The notes under the pieces were generated by a model. It was not told where the DNA came from and did not search any database. It worked only from the letters and a program-made list of their open reading frames with translations. The position numbers and the translations under genes were made by a program. A stretch of 64,000 nt of DNA from Hirsutella rhossiliensis. Taxonomy: Eukaryota > Ascomycota > Sordariomycetes > Hypocreales > Ophiocordycipitaceae. The stretch lies in NCBI RefSeq assembly GCF_020360975.1, contig NW_025408676.1, positions 1,054,001 through 1,118,000 on the forward strand, written 5' to 3'. Positions 18,690 to 30,595 of this stretch are shown here, piece after piece; the first letter of the stretch is position 1; every line of letters begins with the position of its first letter.

Positions 18690-21168
18690 ATGGAGCTTAC
18701 TGAATTCCCTGACGATTGCCTTCCTCCTGAGGGTCAATTCGACTCGCGAGAGTCCCTTCTTGTCTCAATTAATGCGTGGGCAGCTCCAAGAGGCTATGCC
18801 TTCACCACAGGCAAGTCCACGAGAGACCCGCGGTCCGGAAGACGCACAGTCACATTTGCCTGTGATCGTGGAGGTAGACCAGGGGCTCATACAAGCAAGG
18901 ACCAGAAGCCAGCTGAACGGCAACGGTCTACAAGCTCCCGTATCACTGGATGCCAGTTTTCCATCAATGCGAAAGAGAGCCTTGATAAGTCGTACTGGTA
19001 TATCAGGCATCGCCCAGGCGAGGAGAAGTCGGTCCACAACCATGAGCCCAGTCTGCACATTACAGCACATCCAGCTCATCGTGCCCTCTCCTCAACTGAC
19101 CAGTCAGCTATTGGGAACCTCGCAAGCGCCGGCATAGCACCAAAGGATATCCGGACATATATGCGCCAGAGCTCTCAGACTGCTCAAGGAGCGACACAGC
19201 AAGACATATATAACTGTATCGCACAGCGCAGACGAGAGCTTCTTGCTGGGCAGAGCACAATGCATGCCCTTGCCAATGAGCTTGACAACGAGGGGTTCCA
19301 AACCCGCATACAGCTTGACCATGACGGCCGAGTCACAGCGGTCTTATTCGCACACCCGGCGTCACTAGAATACCTCAACGCATACCCAGAATTACTACTT
19401 CTAGACTGCACATACAAGACGAACAAATATAAGATGCCACTGCTCGATATGATCGGCGTTGATGCCTGCCAACGGTCATTCTGTATTGCCTTTGCCTTTC
19501 TCAGTGGTGAAGATGAAGATGACTACATCTGGGCACTGGACCAACTCCAATCGATATACGAGTTATATGACATTCGCCAGCCATCCGTTATCCTTACAGA
19601 TCGTTGCCTTGCCTGCATGAACGCAATTTCCCGGTGCTTTCCTGCGTCAAGGTCTCTGCTCTGCATCTGGCATGCGAACAAGGCGGTGCTTAGCTATTGC
19701 AAACCAGCATTCGACCGTGAGGATGAGAACTCTAACAGTGATGAGAAATGGGTTGAGTTCTTTGGGTATTGGCACTCAATCGTGAGCTCGAGAGATGAGG
19801 AGACATTCGATCAACAAGTTGAAGAGCTGGAGAAGCGCTTTGTACCACGATACGTCAAGGAGGTTAGCTACATACGGAAACCTGGTTGGACCCGTATAAG
19901 AAAAGCTCGTCAAGGCCTGGGTTGATCAATATGCTCATTTCGGCAATGTGGCTACTTCCCGGGTGGAAGGCATCCACGCATTATTGAAGAGCCACCTTAA
20001 GAAGTCAACACTAGACCTCTTCGAAGCAACGAGGGCAATCAAGCAAGCTCTTCTCAACCAACTGGCCGAGCTACAAGCCAACCAAGCCAGGCAGCATATA
20101 CGGATGCCAATTGAGCTCTCTGGAACCGTATATAGCACGGTACGTGGCTGGGTATCACACGAAGCCTTGCGACAGGTTGCAAAGCAACACAAGCGCCTCA
20201 ACGAGAAAGACATCCCTGCTTGCACAGGCAGCTTCACCAAGTCTCACGGTCTCCCTTGTGCGCACACATTACAGCCGCTCATAGAGGAAGATCTGCCACT
20301 CCGGCCACAACATTTTCATACGCATTGGCGCCTTCGACGGGATACCAAAGAGATTGGTCAGGTCCTCATAGAGCCTCGTCGGCGATTGGACCAACTTGTC
20401 GCCACATCGAGGATAACACAGTCATCCACACAGCGCGAGCCAAGTGCATTTGAAGCCATAGAGCCAGTTCTACGGCCAAAGGCGCCACCTACATGCAGCA
20501 AATGCCACCAGAAAGGGCACATCATGACATCTCGCAATTGTCCTTTACGCTATAGCGACATACTGCAGCGGGCAGAGGCACGGGCGGCAGAGACTGCAGA
20601 GACGGCAGCAATTGCAGCGACTGCACAGACTGCACAGACTGCACAAGCAGTAGCAATTTCAGAGACTGCACAGACTGCAGCAGTCATGGAGACAATCACG
20701 GTTGCAGTCACTACAGTCTCTACGGTGTCTACAATTGCTGCAGTCTCGACAGGAATTGCAGAAGCTACAGAGACTACGGAGAATCTACGATATGATGACC
20801 CACGAGCCATCTATCAGAGGTATGTCAGGGCAAGAGACTCTTGGTATAGAGCACAGCCTCGCGGCAATCTCAAGACCAACCAGGCATACCGAAAGGCAAT
20901 GGGCTTGCCATTGCGCTACAGCAAGACTGAATATGACTGGTGCCTCGACTGGAAGCAAATGTCAAGGAGCTGCGGCTCGAGGAAATGGACCAAGGAAGAG
21001 ATGATGGCATACCTTGATTGGGATAAGGCAGAAGAAGAGCGGTTAGATGCCCGGGTGGCCGAGGAAATGCAAGCGCAGCCTTTCTCACGAGAAAGAGGTA
21101 CTGCAGGTATATGGGCTGACTGCGAGAGAGACTCGGAGGAACAGCAGGCAAACTATTCCCGCATATAA
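18690..21168 (+). pseudogene. MULE transposase (FAR1 / MULE DDE / zinc knuckle), apparently frameshifted
   Basis: The first part (18690-19925) has a FAR1-like zinc-binding region (FACDRGG, TGCQFS, HNHEP) and the MULE catalytic core, with DCTYKTNKY as first Asp block and VILTDRCLACMNAI as second, then FPASRSLLCIWHANK. The frame closes after GWTRIRKARQGLG. The family continues as KLVKAWVDQYAHFGNVATSRVEGIH in another frame from about 19903, to a stop at 21168. Two single-base losses about 20-30 bases apart (near 19880 and 19900) would explain the break, and no intron signal fits. The second part has a SWIM-like segment (SHGLPCAHTL), a zinc knuckle CSKCHQKGHIMTSRNC, and an Ala/Thr/Glu low-complexity region at about 20575-20790. 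Joined, the protein would be about 820 residues. Confidence 0.85.
20575..20790 (+). repeat. low-complexity GCAGAGACT/GCACAGACT repeat inside the MULE transposase
   Basis: Degenerate 9-base units encode Ala-Glu-Thr / Ala-Gln-Thr repeats downstream of the zinc knuckle. This resembles a slippage-expanded linker. Confidence 0.7.
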
Positions 21169-21372
21169 GTCGTCTGCTAGGACCGGTCTGTATAAGTGCG
21201 CCACAGTTGGAAACCACAGCAATTCTAGATTAAAAAAAATTTGAGTCGATTGACACTCAAATTGACGCTGTGGCCGTTGAGTACTTTTGCCGATGTGCGG
21301 GAGATATGTGCAGTAAAACTGGCGCGCCAGCGCGGTCGCGGCGGGCGCTGTTCGCGGCGCCCACAATGGCCA

Positions 21373-21447
21373 GCCGGGCTTACATAACAGGCGCGGACGT
21401 CCGCGCCGACTTTAAAGGCGCGGACCCCCGCGCCTCTATTGGCTCCC
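21373..21447 (-). repeat. right terminal inverted repeat of the MULE
   Basis: This mirrors the left end, including the 18-bp palindrome at 21390-21407, and is followed by the CCGCTACCTG duplication at 21448-21457. Confidence 0.9.
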
Positions 21448-21457
21448 CCGCTACCTG

Positions 21458-22239
21458 GGCATGCTTACCTTAGGTATGTACGAATACTTCGTAAGTTACC
21501 TCTCTGTACCAGGTCAGGAAGAGATGTGAAGCAGCAGACCCATCACTTGGCCACGCGGGTTGTCCTGGGGTATTGTTGCCCATGAATTGCCATTCAAGTC
21601 GTGGTTTTTTTTTGAGCCGCTGGTGAATGGATGCTAAAGGGTATTGCTATTTGCCCAAGACCAGGCGGCAGTCATTCGAGCAGCTATTATAGTTAGGTAG
21701 TAGTCGAAACAGCCATTCGAACATATTATTACTAATCGGGCAGCCGGGCGAGTAGGTACTGTACCTACCTACCTAGCCGCTCGACGCTGAAAGAGACCTG
21801 CCGCCAGGCTGCCAGCTGCCAGCTGCTCGAGGTACCCAGTACCTGGTCCTGATGGCAGGCCCCACCCCCCCTCTGCTAGTCTGCTTCTTCCGAGCCTTGT
21901 CACCGACCACTTCACTCCGTTCTTTGTGTTTGCTCTCATCATTCTCCTTCACACTACCAATACCAACTAAATCGGCGAGCCCGCTTTCGACGAACCCTTC
22001 TTCTTCGACTGCAGGCGTCAGCTCTCCGACTCTGAAAACCACCGCTGTCGACTCGACCTTGCCTGCGAGCCACGATCGAACACCAGCTGCAACGCAATCA
22101 TTCGGCGCCCGTTTCCCAACTTTCACATTCGTCCGCCAACGGTCTGTTTTCTTCACCACGCACACTTCTCCTTGCCGCGGCTCGCGTGTGTCCAGCGGCA
22201 CACACACACGTCCATTGACGGCTCCTCGTCGCCGCCGCC
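21458..22239. other. intergenic, promoter side of TFIIF alpha
   Basis: It contains short TACCT/GTAGG words (about 21750-21775) and a pyrimidine-rich leader from about 21900. No gene other than the downstream one is supported. Confidence 0.4.
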
Positions 22240-24445
22240 ATGAGTGCTCCTCCGCGGGGGGGCCAGAATGGCGTTCCGAGAAATACCAGGAAGCCGAATC
22301 CCCTGCGGCCCATGCGGAAGGCACCCCGGCCCGCGAACCCCCTCGTCGCACCCTCGCGAAAGCCTGCGGCCAAGCCTAGCTCGAAACCAGCTCCCAATGC
22401 CTCCCGAAACGCTGCCAAGGGTCCTGCCCTCGAAGAACTGCGCAGCATGTATGGTGGCTGGTCCGAACCTCCCCCACAGTTCCCCTACACCGACATCCCC
22501 ATCATGACGACAAAGAAGGCTCTCATCGATGGAGCCCGCTTCCATGTCATGAGGTTCTTCCAGCCCAGGCTCAACGACAAGCCCGTCGACCCCACCGATC
22601 AAGACGCATTTGCTCGTCCTGTTACTCTGCACAGACGAGATGCCCGCCAGCCTCCGCCAGGGAGAGCCGTCAAGGCAGAAGACCCCGAGCCGCCGCAGAC
22701 CGACGAGCTTGAGGCGGAGAGACTTGCGCAGATCAGGGCCGAACGAGAGGCCCAGCGTGCTATGGACCAAGCCAAGATCGCGCCCGTCGCCAAGGAGACC
22801 AACCCAAAGAGGCCAAAGAAGCAAAAGGAAGAAAAGACGTCATTCAACCGAGCTCCAAAGTCGGAGGCTGCCAAGAAAGAATCGGACCTCCGCTACGAGG
22901 AAGCGCTCCCTTGGCACCTGGAAGACGCTGACGGAAAGAATGTGTGGGTTGGTAACTACGTCGCGGCTCTCTCCAAATCCAGTGTCGCCTTCATGATCGA
23001 CAAGTCTGTCTTCCGCATGGTGCCCCTCGAGAAGTGGTACAAGTTCACATCCAAGCCTCCGTTCCAGCCCTTCAACATCGACCAGGCCGAAGCGCTCATG
23101 AATAAAAAGATGGACGTGAGCCGATGGGTGATGAAGGATGAGGAGCGAAAGTTGGGCCAGAGCGACTTGGAAGCGACACGTCGACTCTTTTATGGCCGTG
23201 GCCCCATGGTCAAAACCGAGAGCGACACGTTCAAGGCTGCCTCAAGGTTGGAGAAGCTCGAGCACGATGAGCTAGACATGTCTGGAGACGAATTCCAGGA
23301 TGACGATGAAGCGCCTCACTTTGAGCGCAACGATGACGAGGACACCAAGGACTCCAAAGACCGGATTCGCCGTGAGCAGCTTGGGGCGAACCTGTTTGGG
23401 GATGGAGACGAACAAGAAGTCGACAAGGAGCTGCAGGAGCAGCTGAGAGAGGAGCTTGAGCGACAAAAGTACGGCAAGACGACCAAGAAGGCTCTCATCA
23501 AGAGAGACCGAGAAGACATCTACGAAAGCGACAACTCCGAGGACAACCCTTGGAGCAGCTCCGTACGTACCTCATCCCTTTGCCGCAGTGAATGAAACTA
23601 ACCGGCTTCATAGTCTGACGATGACTCGAGCGACGAAGATGAAGAGGGGAACAAGGAAGAGGACAAGAAGGACGCCGACAAGAAGGACGCCGACAAAAAG
23701 GACGCCGAAGGCAAAGATGGCCAGACTGAGGCAAAGGACAAGGCCAAGGCGGCAGGATCCAAGGGCACGACCACCCCGCAAGGCAAACAGAAGCAAGGCG
23801 ACCTGCTGAAAAAGAGCAAGTCCCTGAAGCGTGCGGGCTCGCCGACTCTGTCCGAGTCTAGCGGCAACGAGTCGTCGCGGAAGAAACTGAAGAAGTCGGC
23901 TGGCCCTGCTGCCGGCAGCCGATCTGACACGCCACTTCCACAGACGAACGCGCCGCGCCGCAGCAAGCTTGGTGGCGCAGGACCCGGCAGCGATGGCGAA
24001 GTGACTGCTGGCGAGCTTTCCGACGGGGCTGGTCCACGGAAGAAATCCAAGCTTGTTGACAGCAGCAGGAAGGGAACGCCGGCAGCGTCGAGAGCGGGCA
24101 GCCCGAACCCAGCGCAAGGCGGTGAGTTCCTGCGTCCAACTTTCATCGCGGTCCAGTCCGGCGCATTCATGCTGGCAGGCGTCTGTCTTCTACTCCTTTG
24201 TCGTGCCCGCTAACAAGAAATCGGCTGCAGGTGCGTCTCCAGGTTCTCAGACTGGTTCGGGGATTGAGCCGTGGGAGATTCTTGAAAAGATCCCATCCGA
24301 GGGTATTGCCATCGGAGATCTCATCAAGCCTTTCCAGGGTCGCGTCGGTGACCGGCCCGGGCAGATGCCCAAGGGCGAATGGATCAAGCTCGTCAAGCAG
24401 CTGTGCGACTATGGACCGGACAAGCGCTTGCGACGACGGAAGTGA
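22240..24445 (+). CDS. TFG1: transcription initiation factor IIF subunit alpha (RAP74)
   Basis: TFIIF binds RNA polymerase II and helps build the pre-initiation complex; the alpha subunit also supports elongation. The exons are 22240-23562, 23614-24121 and 24231-24445, all in phase, giving 681 residues. The N-terminal dimerisation part is visible (FPYTDIPIMTTKKALIDGARFHVMRF, then WHLEDADGKNVWVGNY and FRMVPLEKWYKF). A long acidic/basic disordered middle follows, with a Lys-Asp-Ala repeat KKDADKKDADKKDA. The C-terminus has the winged helix that binds the Fcp1 phosphatase (PWEILEKIPSEGIAIGDLI). The gene is convergent with BUD13 (stops 320 bases apart). Confidence 0.95.
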
Positions 24446-24767
24446 GCTGGTTTACATGCCAGCGCACAAGTGATGTGGAGGCAGGGACTTGGGGTTTGGG
24501 GTACACGGGCAAGAGGAGCAGTCTCTACTGAGACGCCTTGTCACGGCTATGAGTGATTTTTCTCAACGACGAGAGACGCTTGGCGACGAGAACATGGTGG
24601 CACAGAACAGCGATGACGGTTAGACAGTAGTTAGCAGAGCTGAGCTTTAACAACAGTCAGATCGCGAACGAATGGCATCGTAGACGCGGTTGTTTCTGTT
24701 TCAATGGTGTCTTCTTTTCGACTTCTTCTTTATGAAAGAAAAACGGGTATCTCGTGTTGTGCTAGAC

Positions 24768-25751
24768 CTATTCGTCCATTTGCCAGGAGTACTCTAATCC
24801 CTTGTTCCTCTCCCGCCGATTTATTGCCTTGAAGCGCTCCGCCTCGGAGCCATTGCCACGGTCCACGCCGTCCCATCGATATCCGGGTTTGATCCCGTAC
24901 CGATTTGGAGGGGCGGCGCCAGCATAAACAGGCCGCCGTTTGGACGCCTTTCCCTTGCCCGCCGTGGCCTTTTTCTCGCTCATAAACTGAGTCATGGGGT
25001 CATTCCACCGGTCTTGTTCTTTGAGCTCCCGGTTCATTTGCTCGTCATTAACGTTCCTCGCAAAGGGCATGAGCTTCGCATCTCGCAACTGCTCTTTTCG
25101 TTCCCGGGCTTCCTCCAGCTGTACCTCGCCCCTGAGGGCTTCTTTGGCCTGGAGCTCCTTCTGCTGGGCCTCGGCGGCGACTCTTCGCGCTTCCGCTCTC
25201 TTCATGGAGATGTCGATTCTTCGTCCAGTGGCGTCGCGGTAGACAGTCTCCTCCTCCTTGGCGCTTTTGCGGTGTCTCTCAAACTCGTATTGTTCCTCGC
25301 GTTGCCGTCGTTTCAGTTGGGCTGAAACTGCCGCTGCCGTCTGCAAACCAGCATGTGTCCCGTCGCTCATTTTCACGGCGCCGGCAACATCTTCGATGAC
25401 CGGGCCCTCGTCCTCTCCGGCCCGGGCGGCCTCGGCATCCGCAGCTGCCGCCGCGAGGATGGCATCTGCCGCGGCCTTGTCGTCGTTGGCTGAAGCCGCA
25501 GCATCCCCGACCCTCTTCCAGTTGCTCTTCTTGGTCTTTCGAAACTCGGCCGTCGTGCCAGACACTGTCATCGGGCTGCCGTCGTCTTCATCGTCTGGCT
25601 GCGTGCTGGCGCGAGCCCACGTCGAGTCGTCATCGTCGGTGATGAGAAGCCCCGCCGCAGCGGGGTGCTTGCGCTTCCGCTTTTTGGTAGGTGGTTTGGG
25701 ATCTGCGACAAGATAGCGAGAGGCAAGGTAGTCTCCTAGATCTGACGGCAT
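24768..25751 (-). CDS. BUD13: pre-mRNA-splicing factor Bud13/Cwc26
   Basis: Bud13 is a RES (retention and splicing) complex subunit with Pml1 and Snu17 and acts in the activated spliceosome. It is a single exon of 327 residues. The hallmarks are the N-terminal YLASRYL segment, a long Ala/Glu/Arg-rich helix ([20 protein letters not shown]), and the conserved C-terminal block [19 protein letters not shown] to SYSWQMDE-like YSWQMDE end. The [16 protein letters not shown] motif is diagnostic. It shares a 466-base divergent promoter with TRS85. Confidence 0.93.
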   Translation of the reverse strand: MPSDLGDYLASRYLVADPKPPTKKRKRKHPAAAGLLITDDDDSTWARASTQPDDEDDGSPMTVSGTTAEFRKTKKSNWKRVGDAAASANDDKAAADAILAAAAADAEAARAGEDEGPVIEDVAGAVKMSDGTHAGLQTAAAVSAQLKRRQREEQYEFERHRKSAKEEETVYRDATGRRIDISMKRAEARRVAAEAQQKELQAKEALRGEVQLEEARERKEQLRDAKLMPFARNVNDEQMNRELKEQDRWNDPMTQFMSEKKATAGKGKASKRRPVYAGAAPPNRYGIKPGYRWDGVDRGNGSEAERFKAINRRERNKGLEYSWQMDE

Positions 25752-25863
25752 GCCGACGGCGTTGTTCTGAAGCTTCTGTTTGGCATGGCCCGATGTGGCG
25801 GCAGTGGTGGAGGCGCTCGCTGCTCAGAGGTACAAGAGTATGCGGTTAACGAGGCGCCTCATG

Positions 25864-25876
25864 TACCTAGGTACCC
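25864..25876. promoter_or_regulatory. TACCTAGGTACC palindromic word between BUD13 and TRS85
   Basis: A near-perfect palindrome sits in the divergent promoter. Related TAGGTACCT words recur in other intergenic stretches of the window. Function is unknown. Confidence 0.35.
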
Positions 25877-26217
25877 GATATCTAGCTCCGCCACGTAACT
25901 TAAATGTGCAGCAGGGATGCCTGCCTGGCTTACCTAACGCACACCAGCGGGGCCCACCTACTCACCTGCGGTCGTCCTTGGACGGCGCCGGTGGTGATGA
26001 CAAGACAGACGGACAGACGGGTCGGGGCATGAAGATTGCGACGCAGAACTTCGCACCATCTGTGCAGCCCTTCTGATGCGGAACATGCACAGGCACGCTA
26101 GTCGTTCAAGCGCCTGACCTCTCACCCAGCAACCATCGCCCACTCGCGCCACATGAATCCACCGAGACCGACACGTCTCTCTGCGTCGCCCAACGACCAC
26201 GCCCACCAGCCGCCTTC

Positions 26218-28548
26218 ATGCCGCTGCCCGTCCAGGATGAGTCGCCAACGGAACCGATACAGGCGCTGCCCGCTGTCGCCGCTGCCTTGAAGCCCTCCAA
26301 GTCGAGGCACTCGACTCCGGCGGTTGAGTCGCTCCTCATGTCACAGTCCGAACCGAATCTTACCTTCCGAAGATCGAACCCGTCTGCCGCGTCCTTGTAT
26401 GCATCGACGCTCTCTCCGCCTGGCTCGAGGCCCATGTCGCCTGCTGGTAGAGGCTTGCCTCCTCGAGTCTTTTCCGGAGGTGTCTTCGATGCGTCGCCCA
26501 ACCATGCATCATCAAGCAGCAGCGTCGGCAGCCCAGGCGAGCCCGCCAACTTACTCCTCCACTCCTTCGTCCCCCATGTATCGATATTCGCTTCCGAAGA
26601 CACCGAGTCCCTCATGGGCGAAAAGGGGTTCCGGAATGGCTTGTGGGAACTGCTACGGCCATTCGGCGAGGATATCTCAGGCAAAGTGACGGTCCGAGAC
26701 AGCAACGGGGTTGGCCGGACCTTTGAAGATTTTTCGATCCGCTTCACCAGGTTTGGAGAGAACATCGGGCATCCTGATCCGGCCGTCTCGGGAGCGAACC
26801 CGCCACAGACGCCAACGAGCCAGAACGGCGCGCAGGAGAGTGCGACCAGGGATCGGAAGCTATTGGCAGATGTGGAAGCCGTTGTTGAGCTTCACCTGTC
26901 GTACGCTGAGCGGTCATTTGTAGGGCTGCCGCACCAACGCGGCTCTCTACGACAGGCCCAAGACTCTGAAACGGCGTCCCCTTATTACACATTGTACCTT
27001 CGGCGTCTGCTTTCAGGGTTTTCCATGACCCCCCACGAGACCTTTGCGCACCCCGTGGCTTGCATCATAGCCATCAGCTCAAGAAACGAAACTCCGATCG
27101 AAGAGCTGAGGAGGTTATACACTGAGACCAACCAGGGCCAAAGCAAGCTGCCGCCATGGGTGGACAGCGAATACCTCCGATACTATGTATTGGTGCACGA
27201 TGAGGAGAACGACGACATTACCAGGTCAATGGCCTTGTTTGAGCAAATGAAGCGCCATCTTGGATTGCACTGCCATCTGCTCCGTCTCCGCTGCAGCCAG
27301 AGTGCGGAGACGGACGACGACAGCATACCCCTGCCGCGAAGCAACTGGATGTCGGCTGCCGAGGAGTTGACAGAGATTCGCAGGAGCGACAGTATGGACG
27401 AGTTTGAAGACCCAACACGCTACATCTTCGAGTCTGATGCCACGGCGATTCGTACGTTTGTAAGGGAGATGATTACGCAGTCCATCGTGCCCACCATGGA
27501 GCGGCATGTATCCGTCTGGAACGACCAAGTGGCTTCTCGGCGCCGAGGAATTACTGGTCGCTTTATGAATCTATCCAGGAAGTGGGCCGGCTTCGGCGGC
27601 AGTTCGCGATCGTCGTCCGGCGGCAATGCCAACTCGAGAGATAGCTACGATGCGTCAGGCTTCTACCGCGCCGACTCGGCTGAAGCCATCATGAGGAAGC
27701 TCGCCGACTACGCATTCATGCTGCGGGACTGGAAGCTGGCGCAGTCGACGTACGATTTGCTGCGATCCGACTTTAGCGAGTCCAAGGCGTGGAAATACCA
27801 TGCCGCAGCCAACGAGATGGCTGCCATCAGTCTGCTGTTGGTGCCACAGAGCGTGATGTCCAAGAGCCGAGCCGAGACAATCGACCAAATGCTCGAGTCA
27901 GCCTTTTACTCGTACGGCACGCGCTGCAGCGCTCCATATGGCGCATTGCGAAGCCTGACGCTCGGGCATGAGCTTCTCCGGCTACGTGGGGGATCCAACA
28001 TCGACGATGCTGGCAGATGGGGACTTCGGCTCCTCGAATCGAAGATGCTGGGCAGAGTGGGGGATGCGCTTCTCAAAGAGCGGCTTGCGGTTTGCTACGC
28101 CTCCAAAGGTGGCATTGGAAACCTGGGCCTGGGAAACCGCCACCGCAAGTCAGCGGCTTGGAGTGTTCTCGCCGCAGACTCGTGGTGCCGGCAAGCCAAG
28201 TACATTCCAGCCCAGCGATGCCTCGAGGAAGCGCAGAGGGAATACTCTTCTCTACCACACGAACAAGGCGTTGCGGGGTTTGCGAGCGCAGGGTCCTACA
28301 TCAAGTCGCTGCAACAAGAGCTTGAGGTGAAGCTCCATCAAACGGAGGATGATGCGAAAGATGAAGCCGATGATGAAGTGGAAGGCGTCACCGACGAAGA
28401 GAGCGAGGCGTTGATGGACACGCGGGCAAGGAGGATCAGCGTCGGTGCAGGGGCTGCGATGTTGGAGACGGCGCCGCTTCATGGAAGTGAGCCGGACAAG
28501 GAGGCCGGGGCGGCCCCGACCGGCCAGGCCCAGGAGGGCTTCGACTGA
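26218..28548 (+). CDS. TRS85: TRAPPIII subunit Trs85
   Basis: Trs85 directs the TRAPPIII guanine-nucleotide exchange complex to autophagosome formation sites and to Golgi traffic through Ypt1. It is a single exon of 776 residues. A disordered Ser/Pro-rich N-terminus (1-105) precedes the conserved block LLLHSFVPHVSIFASEDTE. Further family segments are the central PTRYIFESDATAIRTFVREMITQSIVPTMERHV and the helical repeats YAFMLRDWKLAQSTYDLLRSDF, then MAAISLLL and the WSVLAADSWCRQAKYIPAQRCLEEA helix. The C-terminus is acidic. The start at 26218 keeps the usual fungal leader. Confidence 0.92.
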   Translation: MPLPVQDESPTEPIQALPAVAAALKPSKSRHSTPAVESLLMSQSEPNLTFRRSNPSAASLYASTLSPPGSRPMSPAGRGLPPRVFSGGVFDASPNHASSSSSVGSPGEPANLLLHSFVPHVSIFASEDTESLMGEKGFRNGLWELLRPFGEDISGKVTVRDSNGVGRTFEDFSIRFTRFGENIGHPDPAVSGANPPQTPTSQNGAQESATRDRKLLADVEAVVELHLSYAERSFVGLPHQRGSLRQAQDSETASPYYTLYLRRLLSGFSMTPHETFAHPVACIIAISSRNETPIEELRRLYTETNQGQSKLPPWVDSEYLRYYVLVHDEENDDITRSMALFEQMKRHLGLHCHLLRLRCSQSAETDDDSIPLPRSNWMSAAEELTEIRRSDSMDEFEDPTRYIFESDATAIRTFVREMITQSIVPTMERHVSVWNDQVASRRRGITGRFMNLSRKWAGFGGSSRSSSGGNANSRDSYDASGFYRADSAEAIMRKLADYAFMLRDWKLAQSTYDLLRSDFSESKAWKYHAAANEMAAISLLLVPQSVMSKSRAETIDQMLESAFYSYGTRCSAPYGALRSLTLGHELLRLRGGSNIDDAGRWGLRLLESKMLGRVGDALLKERLAVCYASKGGIGNLGLGNRHRKSAAWSVLAADSWCRQAKYIPAQRCLEEAQREYSSLPHEQGVAGFASAGSYIKSLQQELEVKLHQTEDDAKDEADDEVEGVTDEESEALMDTRARRISVGAGAAMLETAPLHGSEPDKEAGAAPTGQAQEGFD

Positions 28549-29135
28549 CGAGCCAGTGCACAAAGACTGGGAAGCAACGCCTTTCAAGTGTTTCCAAGGC
28601 ACAGCAAACAAGCAGATTTGGAAGAAGTAGATGACATGACGCCATTGACTGAGTCTCCGTTTGGGCTGGCGCTCTCAGATTGGAAACGACCATGATTCAT
28701 GACGAGGGCTAGAAGCAATCAATTTTTCGCACAGGCACTTGGACTCAGTTCAACTGTCTGCTTTCACGTTGGCTCGAGGCAACTACACTGCTGCTCGTCG
28801 CTGATGAATCAGTCAGTACCCAGAGGAGCTGCAGGTCTCCCAAGCATCGCAGAGTCGCACCTCCAAGTTATTTATTTCACGGGCGGTGGATGCATTGAAT
28901 GCTTGGTGCCCCCCTTCTCCGTTCCGGGTCGTTATTGAATTACCGGGACAGTACAAGCTTCCCGCTAGCCAAGGCTCCCCCGTCTCCACCTAACTTCTCA
29001 CCCGAGTTATTACCGCATCAACGCAGATGTTGGCATCAGCATACAGTAAACACCGCCTGCGACGCCATCGCGTCCAACGTCGCTCGTGCCGAGAACACTT
29101 TGCCTCGTGCCTCCCCAGAATTGCGCGCGCAGAAG
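28549..29135. other. intergenic, no gene seen
   Basis: It holds the 3' flank of TRS85 and the promoter of the CHM7 gene. No coding region is supported. Confidence 0.4.
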
Positions 29136-30595
29136 ATGGGCGAACTTGCCGACTATTTGATCCAACACGACGCCAACTTTCGCAAGTATGACGCCCCCTC
29201 CACGCTCGGCTTGACCTCGTCGTGCCGCGCCAAGCTAACCCAAAGCCTCGTCGCATCGCCAGGGCGAGGTTACCTGCGCTTTACTCGGACTTTAGGCCCC
29301 AAAAGTCGCTGAACCCCGATGGCTACCAGGCCAACGTGTCTGCCTGGCGCGGCGCCCTATCCCTCCTGGCCTCGCGCGGCCTCCTGTCCCGGCAAGGTTC
29401 TGGCTCGAGCCTCCTAGTCCTCGACCTCGATGCTTCGCTACCACGGTCGCTGGAAAGTCGACAGTTCGGCCAGCCGCTGGCCCTCGGCACCGTCATCCGC
29501 GAGGCCACTGCTGGGAGGGACCTCCTGCCGCTGCACGACTTCCTCCACTCGCCACAGATTATATACGAGCGGAGCTGGTCGGACCTACCCTGGAATGCCA
29601 TGTACTGGGCACTGCGACAGGTTGGGATTCTGGGCGCTGTGCGCGGAGACGACAAGCTCCCCAAAGGGCGGTTTGTCATAGTGCAAAACGTCGAGGCTGC
29701 GAGCAAGGCGCTGGCCCAGAAGACGGCCGAGAGCACGTCCCGGTTCGGTCGCGTCTTCACCAAGTCGCAACTCCGGACCGAGCTTCTTGCGAACCTGGTT
29801 GCCGATCAGCAGCTCTCGGACACAGACGTGGACGTGTTGCTCAAGTTCTTGTCGCGAGACAAAGACATGATAGAGTACGATGGGCAAACGATACGCTTCA
29901 GGGAGACTGGTGAACCAAGGGGCATCACGGAAGAGGACGCCGCAATCGCGTCCATCAAAGAGCTGACTGCGAGTCTCAAACACCAAGCCAGCCTCTTGGA
30001 CGCTCGAATAAACCAACTCAACCAAGAAGCCAAGGATGCCGTCATCCGCAAGAATCGCATCACGGCCCTGGCCGCGCTCAAGTCCAAGAAACTGGCCGAG
30101 TCGTCTCTGTCCAAACGATACGCTACTCTGAACCAGCTGGAGGAGGTGGCGGCAAAGATCGAGCAAGCATCGGATCAGGTTCAACTCGTCAACATCATGG
30201 AGTCATCCGCAGGCGCGCTCCGAAACCTCAACGCAAAGGTCGGCGGCGCAGACAGGGTCGACAGCGTCATGGACCGGCTCAGGGAACAGATGAATGACAC
30301 GGACGAGGTGACGGCCATTCTGGCCGAGTCCATGGGTGCCCCCGTCGACGAGAGCGAGATCGACGAGGAGCTCGAGGCATTGGAGAGGCAAGAAGCGCTC
30401 AAGCACCAAGAGGCGCAGCGGCGGGAGAAGGAGAAGGAAGCCGAGGCCGAGGCGGCCAAGGCGCAGAAGGAGCTGGATTGTTTGCCCTCTGTTCCGATCG
30501 ATCGCGTCGAGGTGCGGACACCCACCTCGGAGACTGGAATCGCGCGTCTTTCCTTAGACCAGCCCCAGGAGGAGACCGCGGAAGAGGCATTGTGA
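29136..30595 (+). CDS. CHM7: ESCRT-III-related protein Chm7/CHMP7
   Basis: Chm7 acts in nuclear envelope and nuclear pore surveillance with Heh1/Heh2. The exons are 29136-29185 and 29263-30595, giving 460 residues. The intron has a CTAAC branch site. The N-terminal half has the winged-helix-like region of CHMP7 (ARLPALYSDF, PDGYQANVSAWRGAL, LPLHDFL). From about residue 245 onward it is a Snf7 domain: coiled coil LKHQASLLDARINQLNQEAKDAV, then KSKKLAESSLSKRYATLNQLEEV, and the C-terminal acidic helix VDRLREQMNDTDEV-type segment with EIDEELEALERQEA. The tail is Glu/Ala/Lys-rich. Confidence 0.9.

Larger units (their letters stand above)
18459..21447 (+). mobile_element. Mutator-like (Hop-type MULE) DNA transposon
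   Basis: This 2,989-base element has terminal inverted repeats beginning GGGAGCCAATAG. They match without mismatch for about 60 bases and with two or three mismatches to about 75, and are flanked by a 10-bp target duplication. The long repeats and 9-11 bp duplication, with a FAR1-type transposase, are characteristic of MULEs; Hop of Fusarium is the closest type I know. It carries a single transposase gene that is interrupted by two apparent one-base deletions. It inserted next to, not into, Pogo copy 1. Confidence 0.93.
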
